Part shown: in pieces, positions 16,857 through 25,291 of the stretch | How the letters are laid out: each line of letters opens with the position of its first letter | How positions within the stretch are numbered: position 1 is the first letter of the stretch | Source of the DNA: Nonomuraea pusilla | Lineage (GTDB): Bacteria; Actinomycetota; Actinomycetes; Streptosporangiales; Streptosporangiaceae | DNA length: 64,000 nt | Assembly: GCF_900109355.1 (NCBI RefSeq) | Contig: NZ_FOBF01000010.1 | Location: forward strand, 1-64,000 | Direction: 5' to 3' | Position numbers and translations under genes: made by a program | Notes under the pieces: model-generated | What the model saw: only the letters and a program-made list of their open reading frames with translations | Databases searched by the model: none | Told to the model about the DNA's origin: nothing

Positions 16857-17096
16857 CCCTGACGAAGGTCAGGGTGGGGCGGGATCGACCCCGGGGGTGG
16901 TGCCAGCCCCACCTCGAAGGCGGATACCACCCCTGCTGTGCCTGGCTGGGGAAACAGCTTGGATCGATGGTGTCACCCGGAGGTCGGACCCCGGCCCCTG
17001 ACGAAAGTCGGGGGTGGTGGGCGCCGATCGTCCGATGCGCCGTGATCTGCGGCATTCCTAGCGTCGTGAGGGTACCGGCCCTGACCCGTGTCGGGG
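16857..17096. promoter_or_regulatory. Array of three CCCTGAC-N4-GTCRGGG inverted repeats
   Basis: The 392-bp gap between the kinase and the DedA operon holds three similar sites: CCCTGAC-GAAG-GTCAGGG (16857-16874, perfect), CCCCTGAC-GAAA-GTCGGGGG (16995-17014, one mismatch) and CCCTGAC-CCGT-GTCGGGG (17079-17096, one mismatch). Identical spacer length and repeated core suggest a dimeric regulator, such as the missing response regulator. A TAGCGT hexamer at 17059-17064 might be a -10 for the DedA operon. Confidence 0.5.
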
Positions 17097-17191
17097 ACGG
17101 TTCCGCGTCCGACCGGGGGCATCCCTGATGTCCGAGGAGGGCGGGTGAAGACACGCTGTGTGAGTGCCCTGACGATCGGAGTAGACCCCAC

Positions 17192-17809
17192 ATGTCGCAC
17201 GCCATCCTCGACCTGGTCCAGCAGGTCATGTCCTCCCCGTGGCTGTACGCGGCGCTGTTCGCGCTGGCGCTGCTCGACGGGTTCTTCCCCGTCGTGCCCG
17301 CCGAGACGTCGGTCATCACGGCTGCGGTGTTCGCGGCCTCGGGCGAGACCAACCTCGCGCTGGTGATCCTGGTCGCGGCGCTCGGCGCGTTCGCGGGCGA
17401 CCACGTGTCGTACCTGATCGGCCGGACGTCGGCGGGCAGGCTGCGCGAGAAGAAGGCGTTCATCTGGGCGCGCGGCGCCCTGGCCGAGCGGGGCGGCCTC
17501 GTCCTGGTCGTGGCGAGGTACATCCCCGGCGGGCGGACGGCGACCACGTTGACGATGGGGGCGGTGCGGTTCCCGCTGCGCTCGTTCACCTTCTTCGACG
17601 CGATCGCCGCCTGCTCGTGGGCGCTGTACTCCGGGCTCATCGGGTTCTTCGGCGGGATGGCGTTCGAGAACGACCCCATCAAGGGCCTGCTGCTCGGCCT
17701 CGGCATCGCGGTGTCCATCACGGGCGCCGTGGAGCTCGTCCGCTGGCTCAGGAAGCGACGCGCCACCGAGGCTTCCCCGGAACGTCTTCCTGCGGACACG
17801 TCCGTTTGA
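17192..17809 (+). CDS. DedA-family membrane protein
   Basis: This 205-residue integral membrane protein belongs to the DedA/SNARE-associated (PF09335) family, implicated in lipid-carrier flipping and envelope homeostasis. Visible features are LLDGFFPVVPAETSVITAAVFA near residue 28, the conserved GDHVSYLIGR near 70, and ARYIPGGRTATTLTMGAVRF near 108-127, which corresponds to the family's F/YxPGxR motif. It is the first gene of a plus-strand operon with a DMT transporter, GT4 transferase and DUF998 protein. Confidence 0.88.
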   Translation: MSHAILDLVQQVMSSPWLYAALFALALLDGFFPVVPAETSVITAAVFAASGETNLALVILVAALGAFAGDHVSYLIGRTSAGRLREKKAFIWARGALAERGGLVLVVARYIPGGRTATTLTMGAVRFPLRSFTFFDAIAACSWALYSGLIGFFGGMAFENDPIKGLLLGLGIAVSITGAVELVRWLRKRRATEASPERLPADTSV

Positions 17810-17845
17810 CCCTGCCTGGCAACCATCCGTCTGAAAGGAGGGCGC

Positions 17846-18649
17846 ATGACTGTGCTGGCCGCGGTGATCGCCCTGGTCGGGTCGCTGTTCTTCGCCCTCG
17901 GCGCCGCGCTGCAGCAGTTCGAGGCGTCGGGGTCGGCCGAGCCCGGCCTGCTGGCGCTGCTGCGGCGGCCACGCTGGCTGCTCGGCGGGCTGTCGATCCT
18001 GGCGGGCGGCGGGCTGCACATCGTCGCGCTCGGGCTCGGCCCGCTGACCGTGGTGCAGCCCATGGGTGTGGCCAGCCTGTTGTTCGCCCTGCCGATCGCG
18101 GCCGCCCTGCACGGGCGCCGTCCCACCCGCGCCGAACTGACCGCCGCGGCCGTGGTGGCCGCCGGGCTGATCGGGCTGGTGCTGCTCGTGCCCGAGTCGG
18201 ACGGGCCGGCCCGGCTGGAGCCGTCCGGCGTGGTGACGCTGCTCGCCGTGGCCGGCGTCGCCGCCGTGCTGCTGTGGGCGGGGGCCAGGGCCGCCTCCCC
18301 GGCGGGCCGGGCCGCGCTGCTCGCGACCGGCTCCGGCGTCCTGTACGGCGCCACCGCCACGCTCGTGCGCGCCCTCGTGGACGGCGGCTGGAACTGGTGG
18401 TACCTGCTCGCGCTGCCCGTGCCCGCGCTGCTGGCGCTGATGATGCTCCAGCGGGCGTACGCCGTCGGCCACTTCGGCGTGTCCTTCGCGTCCCTGCAGA
18501 TCGCCGACCCGCTCACCGCGGTGGCGTTCGGCGCCCTGCTGCTCGGCGAGCCGCTCCCCACCGGCCTCGCCCCCGTCGCGGCGGCGGCCCTGACCGCCGC
18601 CGGGACCGTCGCCCTGGCGCGCACCACTCCCCTGGAGACGCGCCACTGA
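17846..18649 (+). CDS. DMT-superfamily (EamA-like) transporter
   Basis: This 267-residue protein has about nine or ten predicted helices arranged as two EamA-like halves. GLGPLTVVQPMGVASLLFALP near residue 63 and FGVSFASLQIADPLTAVAFGALLLGEPL near 210 are matching ends of the two halves, typical of DMT carriers of the actinobacterial NIPA-like branch. AAGGAGGGCGC upstream gives a clear ribosome-binding site. The stop overlaps the GT4 start as TGATG. The substrate is unknown; context suggests envelope or lipoglycan metabolism. Confidence 0.8.
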   Translation: MTVLAAVIALVGSLFFALGAALQQFEASGSAEPGLLALLRRPRWLLGGLSILAGGGLHIVALGLGPLTVVQPMGVASLLFALPIAAALHGRRPTRAELTAAAVVAAGLIGLVLLVPESDGPARLEPSGVVTLLAVAGVAAVLLWAGARAASPAGRAALLATGSGVLYGATATLVRALVDGGWNWWYLLALPVPALLALMMLQRAYAVGHFGVSFASLQIADPLTAVAFGALLLGEPLPTGLAPVAAAALTAAGTVALARTTPLETRH

Positions 18650-19929
18650 TGTCCCCCTCTGTCGCGTCCCCTGCTTCGTCCCCTGCTTCGTCCCGACAGA
18701 CCCTGGAGTCCCCTGCCATGGCCATGCCCATCCGCTCTCTGACACCAGCACCCCGGCTCGCCCCGCTGCCCGACCGTCCCCGCCGCGTCCTGATCTCCAC
18801 CGACACCTATCCCCCGGACGTCAACGGCACCGCGTACTTCACCCACCGCCTGGCCACGGGACTGGCCGCGCGCGGCAACGAGGTGCACGTGGTCTGCCAG
18901 TCGGACGCCGGCCCGGCCAGCGCCGAGGTCGTGGACGGCGTCGTCGTGCACCGGCTGCGGTCGGCGCCGCTGCTGGTCCACCCCACCATGCGGGTCACCG
19001 TGCCGACCAGGCTCGACCGGCTGTTCGCCGCCATCGGCCCTGACGTGCTGCACACGCAGGGCCACTTCGTCGTCGGCAGGGCCGCCATCGCCGCGGCGCG
19101 GCGCGGCGGCGTGCCCGTCGTGGCCACCAACCACTTCATGCCCGACAACCTCTTCCAGTTCGGCCACGTCCCCGCGCGGCTGCGGGAGCGGGCGGCCCGG
19201 CTGGCCTGGCGCGACTTCCGCCGCGTCTACAACCGCGCCGACCGCGTCACGACGCCCACGCCGCTCGCCGCGAAGCTGCTGGCCGACCAGGGCTTCACCC
19301 GCGAGGTGGAGGCCGTCTCGTGCGGCATCGACCTGTCGCGTTTCCACCCGCACAGCGAGCCGAAGGCGTGGGCGCGCCGGGTGTTCGACCTGCCCGACCG
19401 GCCCACGGTGCTGTTCGTCGGCCGCCTCGACGAGGAGAAGCGGCTGGGCGACCTGGTGCGCGCCCTCCCGCTGGTGCTCAACGAGACCGACGCCCAGGCG
19501 GTGCTGGTCGGCCGGGGCAACCAGCGCGCCGAACTGGAGCGGCTCGCCAGGCGCATCGGGGTCGAGGACCGGGTGATCTTCCTCGGGTTCGTCCCGGACG
19601 AGCTCATGCCGCAGGCGTTCGCCGCCGCCGACGTGTTCGCCATGCCGAGCGTCGCCGAACTGCAGAGCATCGCCACGCTGGAGGCGATGGCGTCGGGGCT
19701 GCCCGTCGTCGCCGCCGACGCGATGGCGCTGCCTCACCTCGTGGACGGCAACGGCGCGCTGTTCGAGCCGGGCGACGTGGTGGCGCTGGCACGGCAACTG
19801 ACCTGCGTCCTTGCCGACGACGCGCAGCGCGCACGTTTCGGCAGGGCCAGCAGGGAACTAGCCATGATCCACGACCACCAGGCCTCTCTGGCCCGGTTCG
19901 AGCAGATCTACGATGAGGTGACTCGATGA
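18649..19929 (+). CDS. GT4-family glycosyltransferase (GT-B fold)
   Basis: This 426-residue cytosolic or membrane-associated transferase resembles actinobacterial PimB/MgtA-type mannosyl- and glucosyltransferases. The N-terminal Rossmann half starts at VLISTDTYPPDVNGTAYF (about residues 47-64). The C-terminal donor-binding half has LFVGRLDEEKRLGDL near 262 and the E-x7-E region PSVAELQSIATLEAMASGLP near 340. The ATG overlaps the DMT stop by one base; an internal ATG at 18718 is an alternative that removes a Ser/Pro/Ala-rich tail containing a short tandem repeat. Its own stop overlaps the next gene by 4 bp, so the genes are co-translated. Confidence 0.88.
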   Translation: MSPSVASPASSPASSRQTLESPAMAMPIRSLTPAPRLAPLPDRPRRVLISTDTYPPDVNGTAYFTHRLATGLAARGNEVHVVCQSDAGPASAEVVDGVVVHRLRSAPLLVHPTMRVTVPTRLDRLFAAIGPDVLHTQGHFVVGRAAIAAARRGGVPVVATNHFMPDNLFQFGHVPARLRERAARLAWRDFRRVYNRADRVTTPTPLAAKLLADQGFTREVEAVSCGIDLSRFHPHSEPKAWARRVFDLPDRPTVLFVGRLDEEKRLGDLVRALPLVLNETDAQAVLVGRGNQRAELERLARRIGVEDRVIFLGFVPDELMPQAFAAADVFAMPSVAELQSIATLEAMASGLPVVAADAMALPHLVDGNGALFEPGDVVALARQLTCVLADDAQRARFGRASRELAMIHDHQASLARFEQIYDEVTR

Positions 19930-20600
19930 CCCGATGGGGAACCGTGATCGGAGCCCTGGTCGCCGCCGCGGCCCTGGCCTACGCCCAGCTCACCCTGCCC
20001 GCCCAGACGCTCGTCAGCGACTACGCGCTCGTGACCGGCGGGATGCTGCCCATCCTGGTCGGCATGCTGGCGCTGGCCGCCGCCTGCCTGTCGCTCGCGT
20101 ACGGGCTGGCCGCCGCCGAGCCGTCGCGGTCCGCGGCGACGCGGGTGCTGCTGGTCGCGAGCGCCGCGGGGCTGATGCTGAGCGCGGTCTTCCCCACCGA
20201 CCCCACGCCGTCGGACGTCAGCACGCTCTCCGGTGAGATCCACCGCTGGTCGGCGGCGCTCGTCTTCACCGCGCTGCCCGTCGCCGGCTGGACGCTGGCC
20301 AGGGGCCGGGCGGCGCTGCCGCGCTGGAACCTGGTGCGCGCCATGAGCGTGACGTCCGCGCTGACCCTGGCCGTGTACCTGGCGGCCCACCCGGCGTCCT
20401 TCACCTCACCGCTCATCGGCGGCGCCGCCTACTACGGGCTGCTCGAACGCGCGCTGGTGCTGGCCGAGATCGCGCTGGTCGTCCTGATGGCGTCCGCGTC
20501 GGGGGCGGCGCGGGGGGCCGTGCAGGCCGGGCCGGCCGCCGGGGCCGCCGGGCAGGGGCAGCCGAGCACGCCGGACCACGACCACCGCCTGGCCGCCTGA
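19926..20600 (+). CDS. DUF998-domain membrane protein
   Basis: This 224-residue protein has about six transmembrane helices and resembles DUF998 proteins of unknown function. A conserved acidic loop FPTDPTPSDVSTLSGEIHRW lies near residues 88-107. The C-terminal 35 residues are low-complexity Ala/Gly. Its ATG overlaps the glycosyltransferase stop (ATGA), which places it as the last gene of the DedA operon. In other actinobacteria DUF998 genes often accompany lipid or glycosyltransferase genes. Confidence 0.8.
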   Translation: MTRWGTVIGALVAAAALAYAQLTLPAQTLVSDYALVTGGMLPILVGMLALAAACLSLAYGLAAAEPSRSAATRVLLVASAAGLMLSAVFPTDPTPSDVSTLSGEIHRWSAALVFTALPVAGWTLARGRAALPRWNLVRAMSVTSALTLAVYLAAHPASFTSPLIGGAAYYGLLERALVLAEIALVVLMASASGAARGAVQAGPAAGAAGQGQPSTPDHDHRLAA

Positions 20601-20684
20601 CCCCGCACGCCGCCGCTCTCGGGCCCGCACCGGTACGGGCACGCTTCGGCCGCCGGCGAAGGAACGTCGTCCTACCGTGAGGAC

Positions 20685-21494
20685 ATGGTCATCACATCGC
20701 ACGCCGACGCCAGGGCGGTGCTCGCGGACCCCCGCCACGTGCCGCCGCCGGTCCGCCAGGACGGCGCCGAGGGGACGCTCGCCTGGCTGCGCGCCCAGGT
20801 GTCACGGTTCAGCGCGGGCGAGACGCACGCGCGCAGGCGCGAGGCGCTGACGGCGCGGCTGGCCGCGCTCGACCCCGCGGCGCTGAGGGCGTCCGCCCGC
20901 GAGGAGACGGCGAGGCGCGCGGGGGACTGGCGCGGGGTGCCGACGGCGGTGCTCGCCGCGGCGCTCGGCGTCACGGTTCCCCCAGGCGTCGTCGCCGCGG
21001 CCGCGAGCGGCTACCTGAGCGGGGAGGACAGCCCCGGGGCCGACGCCGCCGTGGCCGCGCTCACCGCGCTGGCCGACCTCCCGTCGATCACGCTGCTGCT
21101 GCAGGCGCACGCGGCGGTGGAGGGCCTGATCGAGAACGCCCTCCCCCACGCCGGGTCCGGCGCCGGCGTGGAGGCGGTGCTGCAGGAGACCCTGAGGCAC
21201 GACCCGCCGCTCAAGGCCAGCCGCAGGCTGGACCCGCGGACCGGCGAGGAGGTCGTGATCGACCTGGTGGCCGTGAACCGCGACCCCGAGGTGTTCGCCG
21301 ATCCCGGGCGCTTCGACGCCTCGCGCGGCCCGTCGCCGCACCTGACCTTCGGGTACGGCGTACGCCCCTGCCCGGCGGCGGACCACGCCCTCGCCCTCGC
21401 GGCCGGCGTCCTCGACGCCCTCACCGCGGACGTCACGCCCACCGACGGTCCGATCGACCGGGTTGAGGCGCGCGGCGCCGGTGAGGCGCCGTGA
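20685..21494 (+). CDS. Miniature cytochrome P450-like protein
   Basis: This 269-residue protein keeps several P450 landmarks but is far shorter than the usual 400. GETHARRREAL (residues 45-55) resembles the heme-propionate-binding C helix. ETLR at 168-171 is the K-helix ExxR. The heme loop FGYGVRPCPAADHALA carries the proximal ligand Cys229. The I helix should read AGxxT for oxygen activation, but the equivalent LLQAHAAVEGLI (138-149) lacks both the acidic residue and Thr. About 130 residues are missing across the B-C and F-G regions. Monooxygenase activity is doubtful; a peroxide-using enzyme or heme-binding scaffold is possible. It overlaps the next gene by 4 bp. TACCGT at 20673-20678 could drive a near-leaderless message. 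Confidence 0.7.
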   Translation: MVITSHADARAVLADPRHVPPPVRQDGAEGTLAWLRAQVSRFSAGETHARRREALTARLAALDPAALRASAREETARRAGDWRGVPTAVLAAALGVTVPPGVVAAAASGYLSGEDSPGADAAVAALTALADLPSITLLLQAHAAVEGLIENALPHAGSGAGVEAVLQETLRHDPPLKASRRLDPRTGEEVVIDLVAVNRDPEVFADPGRFDASRGPSPHLTFGYGVRPCPAADHALALAAGVLDALTADVTPTDGPIDRVEARGAGEAP

Positions 21495-22237
21495 CCTTCC
21501 GCGACCTGCACCGTCCCGGCGACCCGCTGCTGCTGCCCAACGCCTGGGACTTCGGCTCCGCCGCCTACCTGGCCGCCGCCGGCTTCCCCGCGATCGGCAC
21601 CACCAGCCTGGGCGTGGCCGCCGTCCACGGCAAGCCGGACGCGGCGGGCGCCACCCGGGCCGAGACGATCGAACTCGCCGAGGCCGTCAGCGGGCTGGGC
21701 GTGTTCGTCACCGTGGACATCGAGGGCGGCTTCAGCGACGACCCGGCCGAGGTGTCGGACCTGGTGGCGGGGCTGGCCGCGCTGGGCGTCTCCGGCGTCA
21801 ACCTGGAGGACGGCCGCCCCGACGGCACCCTGCGCCCCGTCGAACTGCACCAGCGGATCGTCGAGGCGGCCAAGGGGCACGGCGTGTTCGTCAACGCCCG
21901 TACCGACACCTGCTGGCTGCGGACCGGCGACACCCGCGAACGCGTCGCCGCCTACGCCCACGCCGACGGGATCTTCGTGCCCGGCCTGACCGGCCTGGAC
22001 GAGATCGCCGAGGTCGCCGCGAGCACGCCGCTGCCGCTGAACGTCCTGTACCAGCCGGGCGGGCCGACCCTGCAGCAGCTCGCGGCGGCCGGGGTGGCGA
22101 GGGTGAGCACCGGGTCGCTGCTGTACCGCGCGGCGCTGCGGGGCGCGCTGGCGGAGGTGCTGGCCGTCCAGGGGCGTGAGGCGCCGCCGATCCCGACGTA
22201 CGGGGAGATCGCCGCGGTCCTTCCCCAACCCCGATAA
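21491..22237 (+). CDS. Isocitrate lyase/PEP-mutase superfamily enzyme
   Basis: This 248-residue TIM-barrel enzyme resembles 2-methylisocitrate lyase or phosphonomutase-like proteins. LLLPNAWDFGSAAYLAAAGFPAIGTTS (residues 14-40) is the family's N-terminal block. TVDIEGGFSD near 77 and NLEDGRPDG near 103 provide the acidic metal ligands. VNARTDTCWL near 134 is the conserved NARTD segment. The canonical KKCGH motif of true isocitrate lyases is absent, as in many short members. The GTG start overlaps the P450-like stop, so both are translated together. Confidence 0.85.
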   Translation: MTFRDLHRPGDPLLLPNAWDFGSAAYLAAAGFPAIGTTSLGVAAVHGKPDAAGATRAETIELAEAVSGLGVFVTVDIEGGFSDDPAEVSDLVAGLAALGVSGVNLEDGRPDGTLRPVELHQRIVEAAKGHGVFVNARTDTCWLRTGDTRERVAAYAHADGIFVPGLTGLDEIAEVAASTPLPLNVLYQPGGPTLQQLAAAGVARVSTGSLLYRAALRGALAEVLAVQGREAPPIPTYGEIAAVLPQPR

Positions 22238-22243
22238 TCGGGG
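22229..22243. promoter_or_regulatory. Palindrome and -10-like site touching the SARP start
   Basis: CCCCGATAATCGGGG is a perfect 15-bp palindrome ending 1 base before the ATG at 22245. Inside it GATAAT (22233-22238) fits a -10 hexamer 6 bases before the ATG, so the message is probably leaderless. A protein binding the palindrome would block initiation. Alternatively the hairpin could terminate the preceding operon. Confidence 0.5.
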
Positions 22244-22244
22244 C

Positions 22245-25200
22245 ATGCGCTTCCAGATCCTCGGACCCACCGTCGCGCTGGACGAGGACGGCGCGCCGGT
22301 GACGCTCGGCGGCCCCCGGGGGCGCGCCCTGCTGACGCTGCTGGCGCTCGACGCGGGCCGGATCGTGAGCGCCGGCCGGCTCGTGGACGGCATGTACGGC
22401 CCGCACCCGCCCGAAGGCACGGCCAACGCGCTGCAGTCGCAGGTGTCGCGGCTGCGCAGGGCGCTGGGCAGGGATCTCGTGGAGTTCCATCCGTCCGGCT
22501 ACCGGCTGGTGGCCGACCGGGACGACGTGGACGCCGGCCGCTTCGAGCGCCTCGCGGCCGAGGGGCGCGGCGCGCTGGCCTCGGGCGACGCCGCGCGGGC
22601 CGCCACGCTGCTGCGCGAGGCCCTGGCGCTGTGGCGGGGCACGCCGCTGGCCGACGCCCCGCACGCCGCCGCCGCGGCGGCCGCTCTGGAGGAGCTGCGG
22701 CTCGCCGCCACCGAGGACCGCGTCCAGGCCGACCTCGAACTCGGCGGGCACCGGGAGGTGGTGGCCGAGCTGCGGGGGCTGACCGCCGCCCACCCGTTGC
22801 GCGAGCGCCTGCGCGCCCAGCTCATGCGCGCCCTGTACGGCGCGGGGAGGCAGGCCGAGGCGCTGGCCGTCTACGCGGAGGCGCGGCGCGTGCTGGGCGA
22901 GGAGCTGGGCGTCGACCCGGGCCCCGAGCTGGCCGCCGCCCACCTCGCCGTCCTCCGCGCCGACGGCCCGGAGGGCCTGCGGTCCGGCCTGGACGGGGCG
23001 CGGCGTTCAGCCGGGCCGGGAGCGGGCGCGGGCGTTCGCGTGGACGGCCCGGCGCAGGCGCCGGGGGGCGCGGCGGTCGACGCCGGGCCGGGCCGGCTGC
23101 GGCAGGGCGTGCGGGCGCAGCTCACGAGTTTCGTCGGCAGGGACGAGGAGCTGGCCCAGGTGGGCGCGCGGCTGCGTGACAGCAGGCTGGTCACGCTGAT
23201 CGGGCCGGGCGGCGCGGGCAAGACCAGGCTGGCGCTGGAGGCGGCCGAGCGCGCGCGGGGCGACGTCTGCGTCGTCCAGCTCGCCTCCGTCGCCACCGCC
23301 TCCCCCGCTCTGGGGGCGGCAGGCGGCGCCGCGTCCGGGCCGGCGGCGGGAGGCGACGTCGTCGCCGAGGTGGTGCTGGGCGCGCTCGGGGTGCGGGAGA
23401 CGGTGATCACCGGGTTGGGCAGGCCCGCCGTGGGGCCGAATGCCCGTCTGGTCACGGCGCTGGCCGACCGGGCGCTGCTGCTGGTGCTGGACAACTGCGA
23501 GCACCTCGTCGGGCCCGTGGCCGTCCTCGCGGACCAGCTTCTCGCCGCCTGTCCCTCGCTGCGGGTGCTGGCGACGAGCCGGGAGGCGCTGGGCATCACC
23601 GGCGAGTCGATCCTGCCGGTCGCGCCGCTGCGCCTGCCTCCGCCCGACGCCCCCGACCCGCTGGCGTACCCGTCGGTCCGGCTGTTCGCCGACAGGGCGG
23701 CGGCCGTCAGGGCGTCGTTCACGGTCACCGGGGAGAACGCCGGCCGGGTGGCGGAGGTCTGCCGCGCCCTGGACGGTCTGCCTCTCGCGATCGAGCTGGC
23801 GGCGGCGAGGCTGAGCACGCTGACGCTGGAGGACGTGGCGGACCGTCTGGGCGACAGGTTCCGGCTGCTGGCCAGGGGCAGCAGGACGGCGCTGCCCCGC
23901 CACCAGACCCTGCACGCCGTGGTCGCGTGGAGCTGGGACCTGCTCGACGAGGACGAGCAGCGGATGGCCAGGCGGCTGACGGTGTTCGCGGGCGGCGCCA
24001 GGCCTGAGGCGGCGGAGCGGGTGTGCGGGCTGCCGGAGGAGGTCCTGTTCTCGCTGGCGGAGAAGTCGCTGGTGGAGGTCGTGGACGGCCGGTTCCGCAT
24101 GCTGCAGACGATCAGGGCGTTCTGCGCGGAGCGGCTGGACGAGGCGGGCGAGACGGAGCGGACGCGGGCCGCGCACCTCGCGTACTACGTGGAGCTGGCG
24201 GAGGAGGCGGACGCGCGGCTGCGCTCCGCCGACCAGCTCGGCTGGCTGGCCAGGCTGGACGAGGAGAGCGGTGACCTGGACGCGGCGGCGCGCTGGGCGA
24301 CGGAGTCGGGGCGGCTGGAGGCGGCGCTGCGGCTGCTGGCCCGGTGCGCCTACTACTGGTGGCTGCGCGCGCACCGGGGCGCGAGCGCGACGCTGGCGGC
24401 GGCGCTGCTGCCGCGCCTGGGCGACGCCGCCGCCGGGGGCTCCGAGATCCCGGATGGGCTGGAGGAGGAGTACGCCATGTGCGTGCTCGTCGCGGCCTGG
24501 GCGGGCGAGGCCGACGAGGGGCTGCGCGCGCGGCTGGAGACGCTGCCCGCCGTGCTGCCGCCGACGCGGGTGCCGCGGCGGCTGGAGTTCCTCATGATGC
24601 TGAGGTCGGCGTTCACCGGGCCGCCGGACGACTACGACGGTCTCCTGCTCCTGTACGAGGCGATGAGCGATCTCGCCCCGTGGCCGCGGGCGCTGTCGCT
24701 CACGGGCGCCGGGTTCATGCTGCAGCTCCAGGACCGGGTGGACGAGGCCAGGGCCAGGTTCGAGGAGGGCCTGGCGGCGTTCCGCGCCATCGGGGAGCGC
24801 TGGGGCATGGTGCTGGCGCTGTCGGGGCTGGCGGCGCTGGCGTACGGGCGGGGCGAGTACCGCGAGGCGGGCAGGCTGGCGGGTGAGGCGCTGGAGAAGG
24901 CGGTGGAGCTGGGGGCGACGGCGGAGATCGCGGAGGCGTTGTGCGTGCGCGGCGACTGTCGGCTGCGGCTGTCGGACGTGGAGGGGGCCGAGTCCGACTA
25001 CCGGGCTGCCGAGGAGCAGGGGCGCAGGGGCGGCTCGATGGAGTCGCTGGCGCGGGCGCACGCCGGGCTCGGCGAGGCGGCGCTGGTCCGCGGCGACGTG
25101 GCGGCGGCCCGGTCGTGGCTGCTGCGGGCGCGCGCGGAGTGCCAGGAGGGCTGGTACAGCGCGGACGAGATCCGCGCCCGCGTCCTCGCCGACCTGGCGG

Positions 25201-25256
25201 AGCTGGACGCCAGGACCGGCGGCGCGGATGGGGGCGGGGCGGTCAGCGGGCGGTAG
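22245..25256 (+). CDS. AfsR/SARP-like transcriptional regulator with BTAD, NB-ARC and TPR domains
   Basis: This 1003-residue regulator has an OmpR-like winged helix (about 1-92, with RGRALLTLLALDAGRIVSAGRLVDGMYG) and a bacterial transcriptional activation domain (about 98-240, ending EELGVDPGPELAAAH). A variable linker and an ATPase domain with Walker A GPGGAGKTRLALE near residue 322 follow. LLVLDNCEHLVGPVA near 408 is Walker B-like, and TPR-like helices run to the C terminus. Such proteins activate secondary-metabolite or stress genes. No biosynthetic cluster is present here; the neighbours are the P450-like pair upstream and an MFS exporter 35 bp downstream. Confidence 0.92.
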   Translation: MRFQILGPTVALDEDGAPVTLGGPRGRALLTLLALDAGRIVSAGRLVDGMYGPHPPEGTANALQSQVSRLRRALGRDLVEFHPSGYRLVADRDDVDAGRFERLAAEGRGALASGDAARAATLLREALALWRGTPLADAPHAAAAAAALEELRLAATEDRVQADLELGGHREVVAELRGLTAAHPLRERLRAQLMRALYGAGRQAEALAVYAEARRVLGEELGVDPGPELAAAHLAVLRADGPEGLRSGLDGARRSAGPGAGAGVRVDGPAQAPGGAAVDAGPGRLRQGVRAQLTSFVGRDEELAQVGARLRDSRLVTLIGPGGAGKTRLALEAAERARGDVCVVQLASVATASPALGAAGGAASGPAAGGDVVAEVVLGALGVRETVITGLGRPAVGPNARLVTALADRALLLVLDNCEHLVGPVAVLADQLLAACPSLRVLATSREALGITGESILPVAPLRLPPPDAPDPLAYPSVRLFADRAAAVRASFTVTGENAGRVAEVCRALDGLPLAIELAAARLSTLTLEDVADRLGDRFRLLARGSRTALPRHQTLHAVVAWSWDLLDEDEQRMARRLTVFAGGARPEAAERVCGLPEEVLFSLAEKSLVEVVDGRFRMLQTIRAFCAERLDEAGETERTRAAHLAYYVELAEEADARLRSADQLGWLARLDEESGDLDAAARWATESGRLEAALRLLARCAYYWWLRAHRGASATLAAALLPRLGDAAAGGSEIPDGLEEEYAMCVLVAAWAGEADEGLRARLETLPAVLPPTRVPRRLEFLMMLRSAFTGPPDDYDGLLLLYEAMSDLAPWPRALSLTGAGFMLQLQDRVDEARARFEEGLAAFRAIGERWGMVLALSGLAALAYGRGEYREAGRLAGEALEKAVELGATAEIAEALCVRGDCRLRLSDVEGAESDYRAAEEQGRRGGSMESLARAHAGLGEAALVRGDVAAARSWLLRARAECQEGWYSADEIRARVLADLAELDARTGGADGGGAVSGR

Positions 25257-25291
25257 GCGGGCGGTCAGCGGCGGCGGCGACGCTGGGCGGC

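Noticed and set aside
18661..18700. Short tandem repeat CGTCCCCTGCTT at the start of the GT4 gene
   Set aside because: Two in-frame copies encoding a Ser/Pro/Ala stretch; too short to be more than local slippage.
14614..19797. A 1727-codon minus-strand open frame
   Set aside because: Only its last part (14614-15594) is a real gene. The rest runs antisense to the DedA, DMT and GT4 genes and through the kinase, with low-complexity composition caused by high GC.
25225..25280. GCGGTCAGCGG direct repeats at the end of the SARP gene
   Set aside because: One copy is in coding sequence and both lie in generic GC-rich DNA; no clear regulatory geometry.
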